Assembly: GCA_947380295.1 (NCBI GenBank)
Contig: CANCQK010000004.1
Span: 124,001 to 188,000, forward strand
Origin: Bdellovibrionales bacterium
Lineage (GTDB): Bacteria > Bdellovibrionota > UBA1018
DNA length: 64,000 nt
Reading direction: 5' to 3'
Part shown: positions 35,784 to 44,125 of the stretch, piece by piece
How the letters are laid out: every line of letters begins with the position of its first letter
Numbering within the stretch: position 1 is the stretch's first letter
Program-made: the position numbers and the translations under genes
The notes under the pieces: model-generated
Seen by the model: the letters and a program-made list of their open reading frames with translations, nothing else
Told to the model about the DNA's origin: nothing
Databases searched by the model: none

Positions 35784-37478
35784 TTAATAAGCCGTTTTTG
35801 GTTGATAGCTGATTGACACTTGGTCGGTTGAAGAAAGACTCAAAACAAAGTTCTGATCAGTGAAAGTCAGGGTTTTATTTGAGATCGTGTACAGACTGGA
35901 TGAGACTGACGTCGTGGTTCCATTTGCGTGAACGATGGTGACGAGCATTTCCTCGACTCCCGTAGGAGCGCGAGCTAGTGTGAAAGTACTTTTCTTTTGT
36001 ACGATCTCTTGTCCAATGGCATCTAAGACAGGTGTGTAGTCCGTGCTTGAGATATCGAGAGCAAGGGAGCCCGTGATGAGAGACCCGAGAGCCAGGTAGC
36101 GGTCGGATCGATCTGCTTCGACAATTTTAATAGTTCCTATCGATTGGTCGATCGTTTCCCTTGAGGCCTGGATCGTCTGAATCGATGTCCCAGTCGTGGG
36201 TACTATGGAGGCGACAAAGTAATTGGGGTCCCCTGTTGGCGAGCCATCTAGTCCTCGAAAATAGGAGTCGAGTGCTGTTTTGACGTCTGCGACCGGGATG
36301 AGGAGCGATGAGTCTGCGCAGATGCCCAGGGTGTAGGTATATTGATCGACGGTTTTTGTGGGGCAGGTTGTCCCTCTGCTACCAAAGCGACAACCTAAGG
36401 CAGGGTTGCTACAACAGAGGCCGCCGTTCCCGTTGATCAGAGTACTATTTCCGTTCTGGGTCATGAGCGAAGTTTGGTCGCAGAGATAACCCCAGTCTGG
36501 ACTAAAGTTGGAAGGCAGAGGGTTGGGAAGAGCAAAAGACTGGTCGTCCTCGTCAGATAGGAAAATGAGGCTACGCAGCGAATTGGGTCGAAAGAACGCC
36601 GTCGAAGCAGATTCATTATCGCTGATCAGTTGGAGTACTGAGCTTAGTCCTCGCTCTGAGCCAGCTCCGGAGCTTCCCACGGATGCGTTGATGATAAAAT
36701 TGCGCTGAAGCAGAGTAGTCCAGGCTGAGTCAGCTGGCGTGTTCAAGGGCGGGAGAGTCGAGATGATGGGCTGCCCCGAGCGAACCGTATCGTTTTCAAT
36801 CGTGTTGACGCATTGTGAAAGGCTGGATTGTCCAAGTTGAGTGTTTGGACTGACGCAGGCGTCAGGGCCTGAGAACTGGCTAGGGTTGTCCCTGATTCCA
36901 CATTGAGTTACGCCGTGGAGAAAGTAGGGCATCGCTTCAAAGCAAAACGCAGTGATCGGACCATCGTGAAATCCAGGTTCAAGAAGGGCGTATTGAGGAC
37001 CCCACAATGGGTTGAGTGCTCCGTAGTTGAGTCCATTGGTGAACGTTCCAGTTGCTGTGTTGACGAGAGTCGAATTCCAGATTGGATTCTGAAAGCTACT
37101 CAGCCAACTCAGTCCTGAAAGGTACGACGACTGGTACCCTACTGATCCCGGAATTTGTTTGGCTAGAAAACTTGAGTAGGCGGGGTGGGCTAAGTAGGTG
37201 TCTGTTGTAATCACGGCGACGCGAATATCCCAAGTCGGTTGAAGGTACTTGGTCATGAAGGACTGAAATCCAGCCCTGAGTTTTTCTTGGTGGACGTCCA
37301 TGCTTGAGGAGTTATCGACGATCCACAGGAGATCGATTTTTGTGTTGACGTTTTGGGCGGTCTTAAAAGTCTGTAAGGCCTGCAAAAATCGAAATGAGCC
37401 TGGCAACTGTCCTGTGCAGGAGAGTAGAGAACTGCAGGCAAAAAGCAAAACAGCTTGAGAGATTTTTTTTGAATTCAT
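35784..37478 (-). CDS. VWA-domain lipoprotein
   Basis: 564 residues from ATG 37478, which overlaps the upstream stop as ATGA. Lipobox LLSC (C21) follows a hydrophobic signal. The VWA domain (~46-330) has an intact MIDAS start, LLWIVDNSSSM (D55, S57, S59), and the following DIRVAVITTD and LIFLSDEDDQS. Several Cys pairs occur in the middle insertion. The C-terminal ~130 residues resemble a beta-sandwich. A metal-dependent adhesion role at the surface or in the periplasm is likely. The related protein at 24866-26026 has lost the MIDAS. Confidence 0.85.
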   Translation of the reverse strand: MNSKKISQAVLLFACSSLLSCTGQLPGSFRFLQALQTFKTAQNVNTKIDLLWIVDNSSSMDVHQEKLRAGFQSFMTKYLQPTWDIRVAVITTDTYLAHPAYSSFLAKQIPGSVGYQSSYLSGLSWLSSFQNPIWNSTLVNTATGTFTNGLNYGALNPLWGPQYALLEPGFHDGPITAFCFEAMPYFLHGVTQCGIRDNPSQFSGPDACVSPNTQLGQSSLSQCVNTIENDTVRSGQPIISTLPPLNTPADSAWTTLLQRNFIINASVGSSGAGSERGLSSVLQLISDNESASTAFFRPNSLRSLIFLSDEDDQSFALPNPLPSNFSPDWGYLCDQTSLMTQNGNSTLINGNGGLCCSNPALGCRFGSRGTTCPTKTVDQYTYTLGICADSSLLIPVADVKTALDSYFRGLDGSPTGDPNYFVASIVPTTGTSIQTIQASRETIDQSIGTIKIVEADRSDRYLALGSLITGSLALDISSTDYTPVLDAIGQEIVQKKSTFTLARAPTGVEEMLVTIVHANGTTTSVSSSLYTISNKTLTFTDQNFVLSLSSTDQVSISYQPKTAY

Positions 37479-38305
37479 TCGCTCCCTCCTCGGCTCGAAG
37501 AAGACGGGTCTTCGCATCCCGTAGAAGTGGAGTCGATCATCCACTCTTTGAATGTGCGGCGCTTTGAGTCGAGTTGACCCTTTTCTTGATCAAGTGCTCG
37601 GACTTCAGAGTTGAGCTGGGATTCTTCCGAATCTGCTCCTGAGCCGTCCCATCCTGCTGACGCATCTGATTCTGCATCGTCCGCTCCCAGAGCGCTCATA
37701 AAGGAGTCTTTCTTCGGAACACAGATTTGAGGGCACTTTGAACGGCCTAGGCAATATCGGACGGTGATTCGAGACTGTGGCCCGGCGATGGGACCAATGG
37801 TAATTCTTGAGGGGTCAGATGATGTAGGTCGAAAGAGTACCGTTTTACCGTCTACAAAAGCGCAAATCGATTTGGAGTTGATTTGATCAGAGCTCGACGA
37901 TCGTAAGTTAATCTCATTCTCATGTTCCATGCATGTTTCGGCATCGGAGTGAGAGGGGATCTTTTTGTGGGTATAGTGAACTGTGAAGCAGCCGACTTTG
38001 GGACTTTCAATCGATTTTTCTGTAGCTGGAGCCGACTTGGCTTGTTCGATTTTTTTTGGAGCTTCTTTTTCTTTTGAATCGACAGACTGAAGGGGCGCCT
38101 CTGAATTTTGAGGGTGGGGCAGGAGTCCTTCTTGATTCGGAAAGGTAGCCGGATGCGACAAACTCTTCGGGCTCATCGAAGCGACCGGCTGATCTAGTGA
38201 TAACTTAGACTTGTGATCTAGGTAAATTCGAAGTCCCAGGGCAATGAAGCTGCCAGCTATGAACAGGGCTAAGACTCCGCGTTTTTTGAATTTCAAACTT
38301 CTCAT
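37475..38305 (-). CDS. Membrane-anchored protein of unknown function, first gene of the TolQR operon
   Basis: 276 residues from ATG 38305, which has GGAG 7 nt upstream (ATG 38323 lacks one). N-terminal anchor VLALFIAGSFIALGLRIYL, then a Lys/Pro/Ser-rich linker, then a Cys-containing region with VGCFTVHYTH, AETCMEHE and RYCLGRSKCPQICVPKK. The C-terminal 70 residues are acidic and helical. No family recognised. The run of overlaps downstream suggests it is part of the same complex. Confidence 0.75.
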   Translation of the reverse strand: MRSLKFKKRGVLALFIAGSFIALGLRIYLDHKSKLSLDQPVASMSPKSLSHPATFPNQEGLLPHPQNSEAPLQSVDSKEKEAPKKIEQAKSAPATEKSIESPKVGCFTVHYTHKKIPSHSDAETCMEHENEINLRSSSSDQINSKSICAFVDGKTVLFRPTSSDPSRITIGPIAGPQSRITVRYCLGRSKCPQICVPKKDSFMSALGADDAESDASAGWDGSGADSEESQLNSEVRALDQEKGQLDSKRRTFKEWMIDSTSTGCEDPSSSSRGGSE

Positions 38306-38513
38306 AAAAATACTCCAGATCAACCGTTGGTGTTGCTCTGAGTTTTAGTTCGGAGGGATTTGAAATAAAAATGAGGAAAATTTTAAAATAAAGAATAGCC
38401 GCTTGCTTTGATAATCAGGCCAACCGAGCTGCTCGCTTCGATCTGGCTTACACTGAAATTTTTTTTACTACCCATTTGCCTAAGCTGCTCGATTCCAGTT
38501 AATGTGAACCTCA

Positions 38514-39137
38514 ATGAAAGACCATCCGACGACAACTTCCCTGATCCTCCATTCTTTCCGTAGGTGCCCCTTTGCAATTCGAGTGAGGATGACTTTAGAA
38601 GAGAAAAACCTGCGCTACTCACTCATTGAGGAGGATCTTTCGCATCTCTCACCTGAGCTTTTGGCGCTTCATCCCGAGGGCAAAGTGCCACTCTTAATTC
38701 ACTCAGGTGAAGTGATTCATGAGTCATCGATTATCAATGAATACTTGGATGAGATCTCAGGAGTTCCCTATCTCATGCCTACCGATCCACTCGCTCGTGC
38801 AAAAGTCCGCCTTTGGACTTATTGGTGTGATCAATTACTCAAACCAGATTTAGATCGATTTAAGTATGAATGGAAAAGTCTCTCCGAGTCCGAGCAGGAG
38901 TTGCTGAAGACTCGGATTCAAGCGCATCTCTTGAAATTGAGTCAAGCTTTGGAAAAAAACCTGTTCTTGATGGGTGATCAGCTCACTCTGGCTGATATTC
39001 ATGTTTTTCCTTTTTATCGCCAACTTCAAAAGTCTCACCCCGACTTTTCAAATCTTTTTCAGGTGAGCCTCATCGACATTTGGCTGAACCGAGTGACCTC
39101 AAGACCTAGTTTTGAACGAGTCATGCGAAAGAGTTGA
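38514..39137 (+). CDS. Glutathione S-transferase family protein
   Basis: 207 residues. N-terminal thioredoxin-like domain: LHSFRRCPFAIRVRMTLEEK, with GKVPLLIHSGEVIHESSII as the glutathione-binding cis-Pro/Ser block. C-terminal helical domain with LTLADIHVFPFYRQL. The CPFAIRVRM motif resembles the Grx2/omega-class or stringent-starvation type, where Cys replaces Ser/Tyr. Substrate unknown. It is the first gene of a plus-strand group; 38306-38513 is the shared upstream region with the divergent long operon. Confidence 0.88.
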   Translation: MKDHPTTTSLILHSFRRCPFAIRVRMTLEEKNLRYSLIEEDLSHLSPELLALHPEGKVPLLIHSGEVIHESSIINEYLDEISGVPYLMPTDPLARAKVRLWTYWCDQLLKPDLDRFKYEWKSLSESEQELLKTRIQAHLLKLSQALEKNLFLMGDQLTLADIHVFPFYRQLQKSHPDFSNLFQVSLIDIWLNRVTSRPSFERVMRKS

Positions 39138-39148
39138 GTTTGAGATCA

Positions 39149-39173
39149 ATAGTTGACTCCGATTATCAACTAT
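39149..39173. promoter_or_regulatory. Inverted repeat between GST and phytase genes
   Basis: ATAGTTGA (39149-39156) and TCAACTAT (39166-39173) are perfect 8-bp arms around a 9-nt loop. No T-run follows. It could be a regulator site for the phytase gene or the end of the GST transcript. Confidence 0.4.
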
Positions 39174-39210
39174 AGTAGTCTCGAAAGAGCTGGTCTGATA
39201 GAGGCATCCA

Positions 39211-39226
39211 ACTGCCATCGGGCAGT
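39211..39226 (+). promoter_or_regulatory. Hairpin just upstream of the phytase ribosome site
   Basis: ACTGCC-ATCG-GGCAGT forms a 6-bp stem with a 4-nt loop. It ends 4 nt before GGAG (39231-39234), which is the ribosome site for ATG 39241. It might influence translation or mRNA stability. Confidence 0.4.
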
Positions 39227-39240
39227 AACTGGAGAAGTGA

Positions 39241-40446
39241 ATGAACACAGCAATCGTAGTGCTAAGTCTTCTTGGGTACTGGTCATTTGCCGTACATTCC
39301 GCTCAAGCGAATCCATCTAAAATCATACGAAGGACCCTATTTGGCGTGCTAGCAGTGAAGACCCTTTCTCGGGTTGGGAGTCATCAGCGCATCACTTCTC
39401 AGCGTCTGTCTCGGCTTGCGAGTGTGGCCCGAAGTGAGCACTCACTTGATCTGGTCAGTCCTCAGTTTCAAGATCGAGAGGTCGAGGTCATTCGAATTTC
39501 AAAGGCTCTTGCGAGTTCGAAAAGTTCCCGGCCCGAAAACTATCGAAGTACAGATGAGGTCAATCTCAAGCTGACCCAAAATAGGCTCCCTCACCTCAAT
39601 TTGAGTGGATTTGACGAGCTTCATCTTTCGGCAAGTGCAAGTCCTTCAGAAGCGGATATCGAGTTCATCAAGAATCAATCTAAAAGCGGTCGTTCGACCC
39701 TCATTTTAGACCTGCAAAAAGAGCCTCATCCGTTGATCAACGGCGACAAGGTCATCTTTTACCGAAATTACAATACTGCAAATGACGGTAAATCGAGGGA
39801 GAAAATCATCCAGGATGAGAACCAGTTGGTTACCGAGCTGAGACGAAAATTTCTAGAACGACACCATCGACTCGATTTGAGAGAGTTCGAGGACGATCAT
39901 TTTGATTACTCAAATCAGCAAAAAAGAGATGCTGGTCATCCCATTCATTCTATAGCTGTGGCTAAAGTTCAAACTGAAGAATCTGTGGTTCAAAATCACA
40001 CCCTTCATTACGAACGGATTCCTGTCTCAGATCTTCATTCTCCTACCTCAGAACAGGCCGATGAATTCATTCAGCTCTTTAAAAAGATGAAAACCTATCC
40101 CGAATGGCCTCATCTTCACATTCACTGCATGGCTGGAAGGGGGAGGACTACCACATTCCAGGTGATGTATGATCTCTTGAGAAACTCAAAAAACAGCCAA
40201 ATACGGAGCTTAAATGAGGTTCTGGATCGTCATCGATTTGCATACGACCGCTATGAGGGGATTGATCTCACTCAGACGATCAAAGAAGACCCCAATCAAA
40301 CGCAGTGGGCAAAAGAGCGATTGGATTTTTTGAAGCTTTTTTTCAGATATACGCGAGATCGTCCCAATTTTGAGATCTCATTTTCTGAATGGATCCAACA
40401 CTCAAAAAGTCACCCTTCGCAACTGAATACGAATCGAGTCAACTAG
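39241..40446 (+). CDS. Secreted PTP-like phytase (inositol polyphosphate phosphatase)
   Basis: 401 residues with a signal peptide (MNTAIVVLSLLGYWSFAVHS, ending near AQA). The catalytic P-loop is IHCMAGRGRTT (Cys296, Arg302), the HCxxGxGRTT consensus of PTP-like phytases. The PVSDLHSPTSEQADEFI stretch ~30 residues upstream carries the probable general acid Asp. Enzymes of this class remove phosphates from inositol phosphates, and a homologous phosphatase has been studied in Bdellovibrio. GGAG 6 nt upstream sets the start. An exported phosphatase suits scavenging or action on a host or prey. Confidence 0.87.
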   Translation: MNTAIVVLSLLGYWSFAVHSAQANPSKIIRRTLFGVLAVKTLSRVGSHQRITSQRLSRLASVARSEHSLDLVSPQFQDREVEVIRISKALASSKSSRPENYRSTDEVNLKLTQNRLPHLNLSGFDELHLSASASPSEADIEFIKNQSKSGRSTLILDLQKEPHPLINGDKVIFYRNYNTANDGKSREKIIQDENQLVTELRRKFLERHHRLDLREFEDDHFDYSNQQKRDAGHPIHSIAVAKVQTEESVVQNHTLHYERIPVSDLHSPTSEQADEFIQLFKKMKTYPEWPHLHIHCMAGRGRTTTFQVMYDLLRNSKNSQIRSLNEVLDRHRFAYDRYEGIDLTQTIKEDPNQTQWAKERLDFLKLFFRYTRDRPNFEISFSEWIQHSKSHPSQLNTNRVN

Positions 40447-40518
40447 CTTGATTAAAATTAATGCACAGCGTTATATTAATTTACTTTGAATTATTAAAAA
40501 AAGAATTAATCTTTTTAC

Positions 40519-41361
40519 ATGAAGAGGCTAACTTTTTCTCTATTCTTTTTAAGTACTCTTGCTCAGGCAGACTTTGTACCGGAGGTCATCTCCTATCAAA
40601 ATTCAGATCAAGCAACCTTAGATAGCGCGGCCAATTTAGTGAACGATCGCTATGCCTCAGGCTACAGCAAATTTTTTCTAGGTGGTTACGCCAATATAAC
40701 TAGCAGTAATGATATTAAAACCTACCTCAATCAGCATCATGACGCTCATCTCGCTGTTCTGCGAGACTCCACGAATGATGGCGAAGTCATCGCAAGCGTT
40801 CTGATTCGACTCAACGAAAATCGTCCAGAAGAAGTCATGCTCCACCGATTTGCAGCATCAGACTCCCCTCGTTACAAGGGGCAAGGAATTGGCAAAAGGA
40901 TTCTGGATTTTGCTGAAGTCTGGTCGATCGCAAGAAGCCCTAACGCCCGAGATGTGAAACTAGAAGCCTTTAAGCAAGCCGACACGCTCGTGAACTACTA
41001 CAAAAAAATCGGCTACCGAGAAGTCATTGCCCCTGATGGCAGGAGTGAAGAGAGAATCGTGTCTCAAGAAGACCAAGAACGGGCCACTCCAGAATTTTAT
41101 CCCCAGCGTGCTTCGTTAGCCTACCTTAAACTCGAAAAAACCAGACCTCAGATTCTTGGGGAGTTCTGCGAAAAAATGAGCCGAGCCTTAGCTGAAAAGA
41201 TGCAGATGAGCGGCCTCCCTCCCGTTGCTGGATGTGAACGAACTTTCCCAAATTCCCTTGAGCCGCTAGCCTCGTCAATCCATGCTCTCATGAAGCTTTT
41301 GAACCGCTCGACTCCAGCGCTCCCCGCGGATGAGCCAGACTACGAAACACTATGCCGCTAA
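40519..41361 (+). CDS. GNAT-like acetyltransferase with a signal peptide
   Basis: 280 residues beginning with an export signal (RLTFSLFFLSTLAQA). A GNAT-like core follows: EVIASVLIRLNE, then HRFAASDSPRYKGQGIGKRIL as motif A, and LVNYYKKIGYREV as motif B. The C-terminal ~80 residues are helical with paired cysteines (GEFCEKM, AGCERTF). GNATs need acetyl-CoA, which is absent from the periplasm, so an exported GNAT implies action inside another cell or a changed cofactor. The frame is intact with no Shine-Dalgarno sequence. Same strand as the phytase, 72 nt downstream. Confidence 0.75.
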   Translation: MKRLTFSLFFLSTLAQADFVPEVISYQNSDQATLDSAANLVNDRYASGYSKFFLGGYANITSSNDIKTYLNQHHDAHLAVLRDSTNDGEVIASVLIRLNENRPEEVMLHRFAASDSPRYKGQGIGKRILDFAEVWSIARSPNARDVKLEAFKQADTLVNYYKKIGYREVIAPDGRSEERIVSQEDQERATPEFYPQRASLAYLKLEKTRPQILGEFCEKMSRALAEKMQMSGLPPVAGCERTFPNSLEPLASSIHALMKLLNRSTPALPADEPDYETLCR

Positions 41362-41494
41362 TGAGATCTCAAGCCTAAAGGAATCCCATACATCAGTTCA
41401 CCGCTGACTTTGGTTAGATTGGGTATTCGTTACACTCATTAAACAGAAGGTGTTACCGAAAATACCCCACAAACTGAGGGAGACGTTGAACTCT

Positions 41495-42280
41495 CTATTT
41501 GCCTCGAGGGTATTTTTTTGCATATCCACAGTAAGAAATTAAAAGGGATTTCACGAAAGAAAAGCTGAAGCCTTCTTCAATTGACCCCGTCCAAAGACTT
41601 TTTAAAGCAGCTCGGGAGAGAAGATTCGGGCGTAGTCCACGCATTTCAGCGACCTTCATATGAGCACTTTCGCAAAATTGCTCCAACTCCTTGGGCTTGA
41701 TGAATAATTCAGAGACGTGCATCTGGGGTGGTGTATTCTTGACTAGCCACTCAACGAGTTTGATCACCACGAAATTTGCGATCGGATTTCGGTTAAAAGT
41801 GTGAAAGAAAAAAAGGCCCCCTGGCTTCAGGACGCGACTCATTTCTTGAATCGCTTTTTTTGGATCATCGACATGCTCTAAGAAATCCATCGCGCAGACC
41901 ACATCAAAAGACGCATCCTCGAGAGGGAGGCTATAGGCGTCTGCACTGAGATAGCGCACCGACTGAGTGGAGTCATATCGACGCGCCACTTCTAGACTTT
42001 CTTGGGAGAGGTCAATCCCGGTGACATGATAGCCGTCCCGCGCCAATCGATTACTTAGAAATCCTCCTCCGCAACCCACATCCAGGATTTGGAGGTTTTC
42101 ATGCTTAAAATGCGAGCGAATGACCTGATTTACCCAAGGATTTCTGCATTGAGCCTCAGCTCGTAAAAGAGCCACAGGATCGTCTTTAGCCGTGTACCAG
42201 CGTTCGCCGAGTTGGTCATAAATATCGTTATTCACTGACGGAGCCAGAGACTGAATAGGGGATGAAGCATGTGATTTCAT
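41495..42280 (-). CDS. UbiG/UbiE-like SAM methyltransferase
   Basis: 261 residues from ATG 42280, which overlaps the upstream stop as ATGA; ATG 42295 is an alternative. Class I methyltransferase: motif I ILDVGCGGGFLSNRL, motif II GIDLSQESLEVA, and DVVCAMDFLEHVDDP. The closest pattern is UbiG (O-methylation of a polyprenyl phenol). Third gene of the type III PKS operon, so an alkyl-phenol or alkylpyrone made by the PKS is the probable substrate; this is inference. Confidence 0.88.
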   Translation of the reverse strand: MKSHASSPIQSLAPSVNNDIYDQLGERWYTAKDDPVALLRAEAQCRNPWVNQVIRSHFKHENLQILDVGCGGGFLSNRLARDGYHVTGIDLSQESLEVARRYDSTQSVRYLSADAYSLPLEDASFDVVCAMDFLEHVDDPKKAIQEMSRVLKPGGLFFFHTFNRNPIANFVVIKLVEWLVKNTPPQMHVSELFIKPKELEQFCESAHMKVAEMRGLRPNLLSRAALKSLWTGSIEEGFSFSFVKSLLISYCGYAKKYPRGK

Positions 42281-42720
42281 TTTTTTGGTTTCCATAGGAG
42301 GTTCCAATACGTAAATTGATAGAGTATAAACAGAATGAGTAAGAATGTCTGTAGTTTTATAAACCACTCATATCCACCGTTCCAAGACATCCACCCAGCA
42401 GACAGAAGACAAAGCGGATGAAGAATAAATAAGACTGAGTGCAGCCAGACTTCTGCTGTCGAACAGGAGCGGTGATGAATCCACTCATCCTTGGTTACCC
42501 ATATGCAGGAGAAGCCTACCCAGCCAGCCCAATTCAGAAAAGAACTCGGTTGGAGCGGTATAAGAATCAGGTAAGCGAAACAAATCAGAACTGTGAGAGT
42601 ATCGAGAGGATGGCCAAGGCGCTCCCATAAGGGCAGTCCTCTTTTTCTATGAAAGTAAAATTCATCAAAGAACATCGCCAAACCTTGTAAAAAACTGGGA
42701 ATGAAGATGAGAGGTTTCAT
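42277..42720 (-). CDS. His-rich polytopic membrane protein in the type III PKS operon
   Basis: 147 residues from ATG 42720 (ATGA overlap with the PKS stop), four to five membrane segments. Motifs FFDEFYFHRKR...ERLGH and DEWIHHR...AEVWLHSVLFILH correspond to those of the crt-operon protein at 6834-7424. Both therefore belong to one unrecognised family. A membrane metalloenzyme acting on hydrophobic phenols or carotenoids is a reasonable guess. Confidence 0.75.
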   Translation of the reverse strand: MKPLIFIPSFLQGLAMFFDEFYFHRKRGLPLWERLGHPLDTLTVLICFAYLILIPLQPSSFLNWAGWVGFSCIWVTKDEWIHHRSCSTAEVWLHSVLFILHPLCLLSAGWMSWNGGYEWFIKLQTFLLILFILYQFTYWNLLWKPKK

Positions 42721-43889
42721 TCGCTTCTTTTTCTCAAAACAGAGCCGAATGCAGTCAGCCCTGGTCCAAAAGCAAGGCTGATGATCCATCGTCCAGCAGG
42801 CACCTGAGGATCAGCTAGAATCGCTGCCCAGACGTGAGGGAGTGTAGCCGAAGACATGTTGCCAAAATTCTGAAGTACCTTTTTACTATGAAACACTTGG
42901 TCATCTCTCAAGTTAAGCTCATCCTGAAGTTGATCAATGATTTTTGGTCCTCCGGGGTGAATTGCGAAAATGAATTCGTCGAGCGGATTGGCAGGATTCC
43001 CTATTGCTTCGTCGATCATTCGATTCAAAAAATCTCGGATAGAAACTGCAATTCTTCTCGGTACATCTCTGGATAGGGTCATTTTCATTCCCCACTCTGA
43101 CGTTCGCCAGGTCATCGCCTCAAGGGAGTTTGGCAAGATCTCCTCATGAATGGATATGAGATCTAAACCGCCAGGTTGAGCCCAATCTCTATTTGCAACT
43201 GAATATCTAATGTGACCATCTGCAAAAAGACTTTGAACGACCATCTGCTCTGGCGAATGGTCTGCCAAATCAACGTGGAGACTGCAGATCTCCGTATGAA
43301 CTAGATCGACTTTTTTGAGCCCGGCTGCGCAAAAACCCTCGGCCATTCGGACGGCCGGATGCGATGCATAGCATCCCATGTGATAGGCGTGTGTCACTCG
43401 AGTTTCTCGGTTCCATTGACGCTCCTGAATGAGAACCTGCACTGGGCTGGGAGAAACATATCCAGTGCAAGTCACATGAATCAGGTGTTGAGGTGCTAGA
43501 GTGTCGCATTTAAAAAGCTCCCGAATGCGATCCGTTGCAACCTGTTCGAAAAATCGAGCACGGGTTGATATTCCGACCCCGGACGGACCTCGTGTCACCT
43601 CACTATAATCATTGAGGGTGGCCTTCGGGCTAAGGGTCTCCATTTTTGTTAAATCAGACTCGAAAAGATCCGGGAGCTCAAAACCTCGCTTGCCGATATA
43701 AGTTGGCCTGCAACCATACCTTTCAAAAAGTCGAATCAGCAGATCTGGGTCCATCGATTGATCAGGCCCTTTGAGGTGTTCCGCCTGACTGTGCGACTGG
43801 CCCAACCAGTTTAAAGTAGTGGCCTGATCGAGTTCAAATCGAGGACGAACCCATCGAAAATCCTGAAGTACAGCGCCAACGCTCCGCAT
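42717..43889 (-). CDS. Type III polyketide synthase (chalcone/stilbene synthase family)
   Basis: 390 residues with the full Cys-His-Asn triad: C173 in HMGCYASHP, H311 in FAIHPGGPK, N344 in FGNMSSATL. The C-terminal GFGPG-like loop is SLAFGPGLTAFG. Bacterial type III PKSs linked to methyltransferases usually extend a fatty acyl starter with malonyl-CoA to alkylresorcinols or alkylpyrones, which can replace membrane lipids. GGTGAG precedes the ATG. It heads a three-gene ATGA-coupled operon. Confidence 0.92.
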   Translation of the reverse strand: MRSVGAVLQDFRWVRPRFELDQATTLNWLGQSHSQAEHLKGPDQSMDPDLLIRLFERYGCRPTYIGKRGFELPDLFESDLTKMETLSPKATLNDYSEVTRGPSGVGISTRARFFEQVATDRIRELFKCDTLAPQHLIHVTCTGYVSPSPVQVLIQERQWNRETRVTHAYHMGCYASHPAVRMAEGFCAAGLKKVDLVHTEICSLHVDLADHSPEQMVVQSLFADGHIRYSVANRDWAQPGGLDLISIHEEILPNSLEAMTWRTSEWGMKMTLSRDVPRRIAVSIRDFLNRMIDEAIGNPANPLDEFIFAIHPGGPKIIDQLQDELNLRDDQVFHSKKVLQNFGNMSSATLPHVWAAILADPQVPAGRWIISLAFGPGLTAFGSVLRKRSE

Positions 43890-44125
43890 GGACTCACCCC
43901 TTCAAGTTCAATTTTTAAAAATAATCACCGGCGTAACTCTAGCAAAAACACGACCATCGTCATTGGTTTGATCAGTGGCTCTATAGTCCATTGCAGCAGA
44001 GACTAGCGTTTCTATCGACTATAGCTCCACTGTTTTAATTGAGCTGCTTGCTATTTATTTAGATATAGTGTAGCAAGATGGCTGTTTAATTCGTTCCTAG
44101 TTAATTAAAAAATGAAACACCTGAT
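43890..44125. promoter_or_regulatory. Divergent intergenic region with inverted repeats
   Basis: 236 nt between the PKS operon and the secreted protein at 44126. CTATAGTC (43981-43988) and GACTATAG (44017-44024) are perfect inverted arms 28 nt apart. A second pair CTTGCT/AGCAAG lies further right around a TATAGT. Promoters for both directions must be here, but no consensus pair was certain. Confidence 0.4.

Noticed and set aside
39164..44024. Shared TATC(A/G)ACTATAG motif upstream of the phytase and the secreted protein at 44126
   Set aside because: 11 of 12 bases match, but such a match is expected about as often by chance in 64 kb; the surrounding palindromes differ in spacing.
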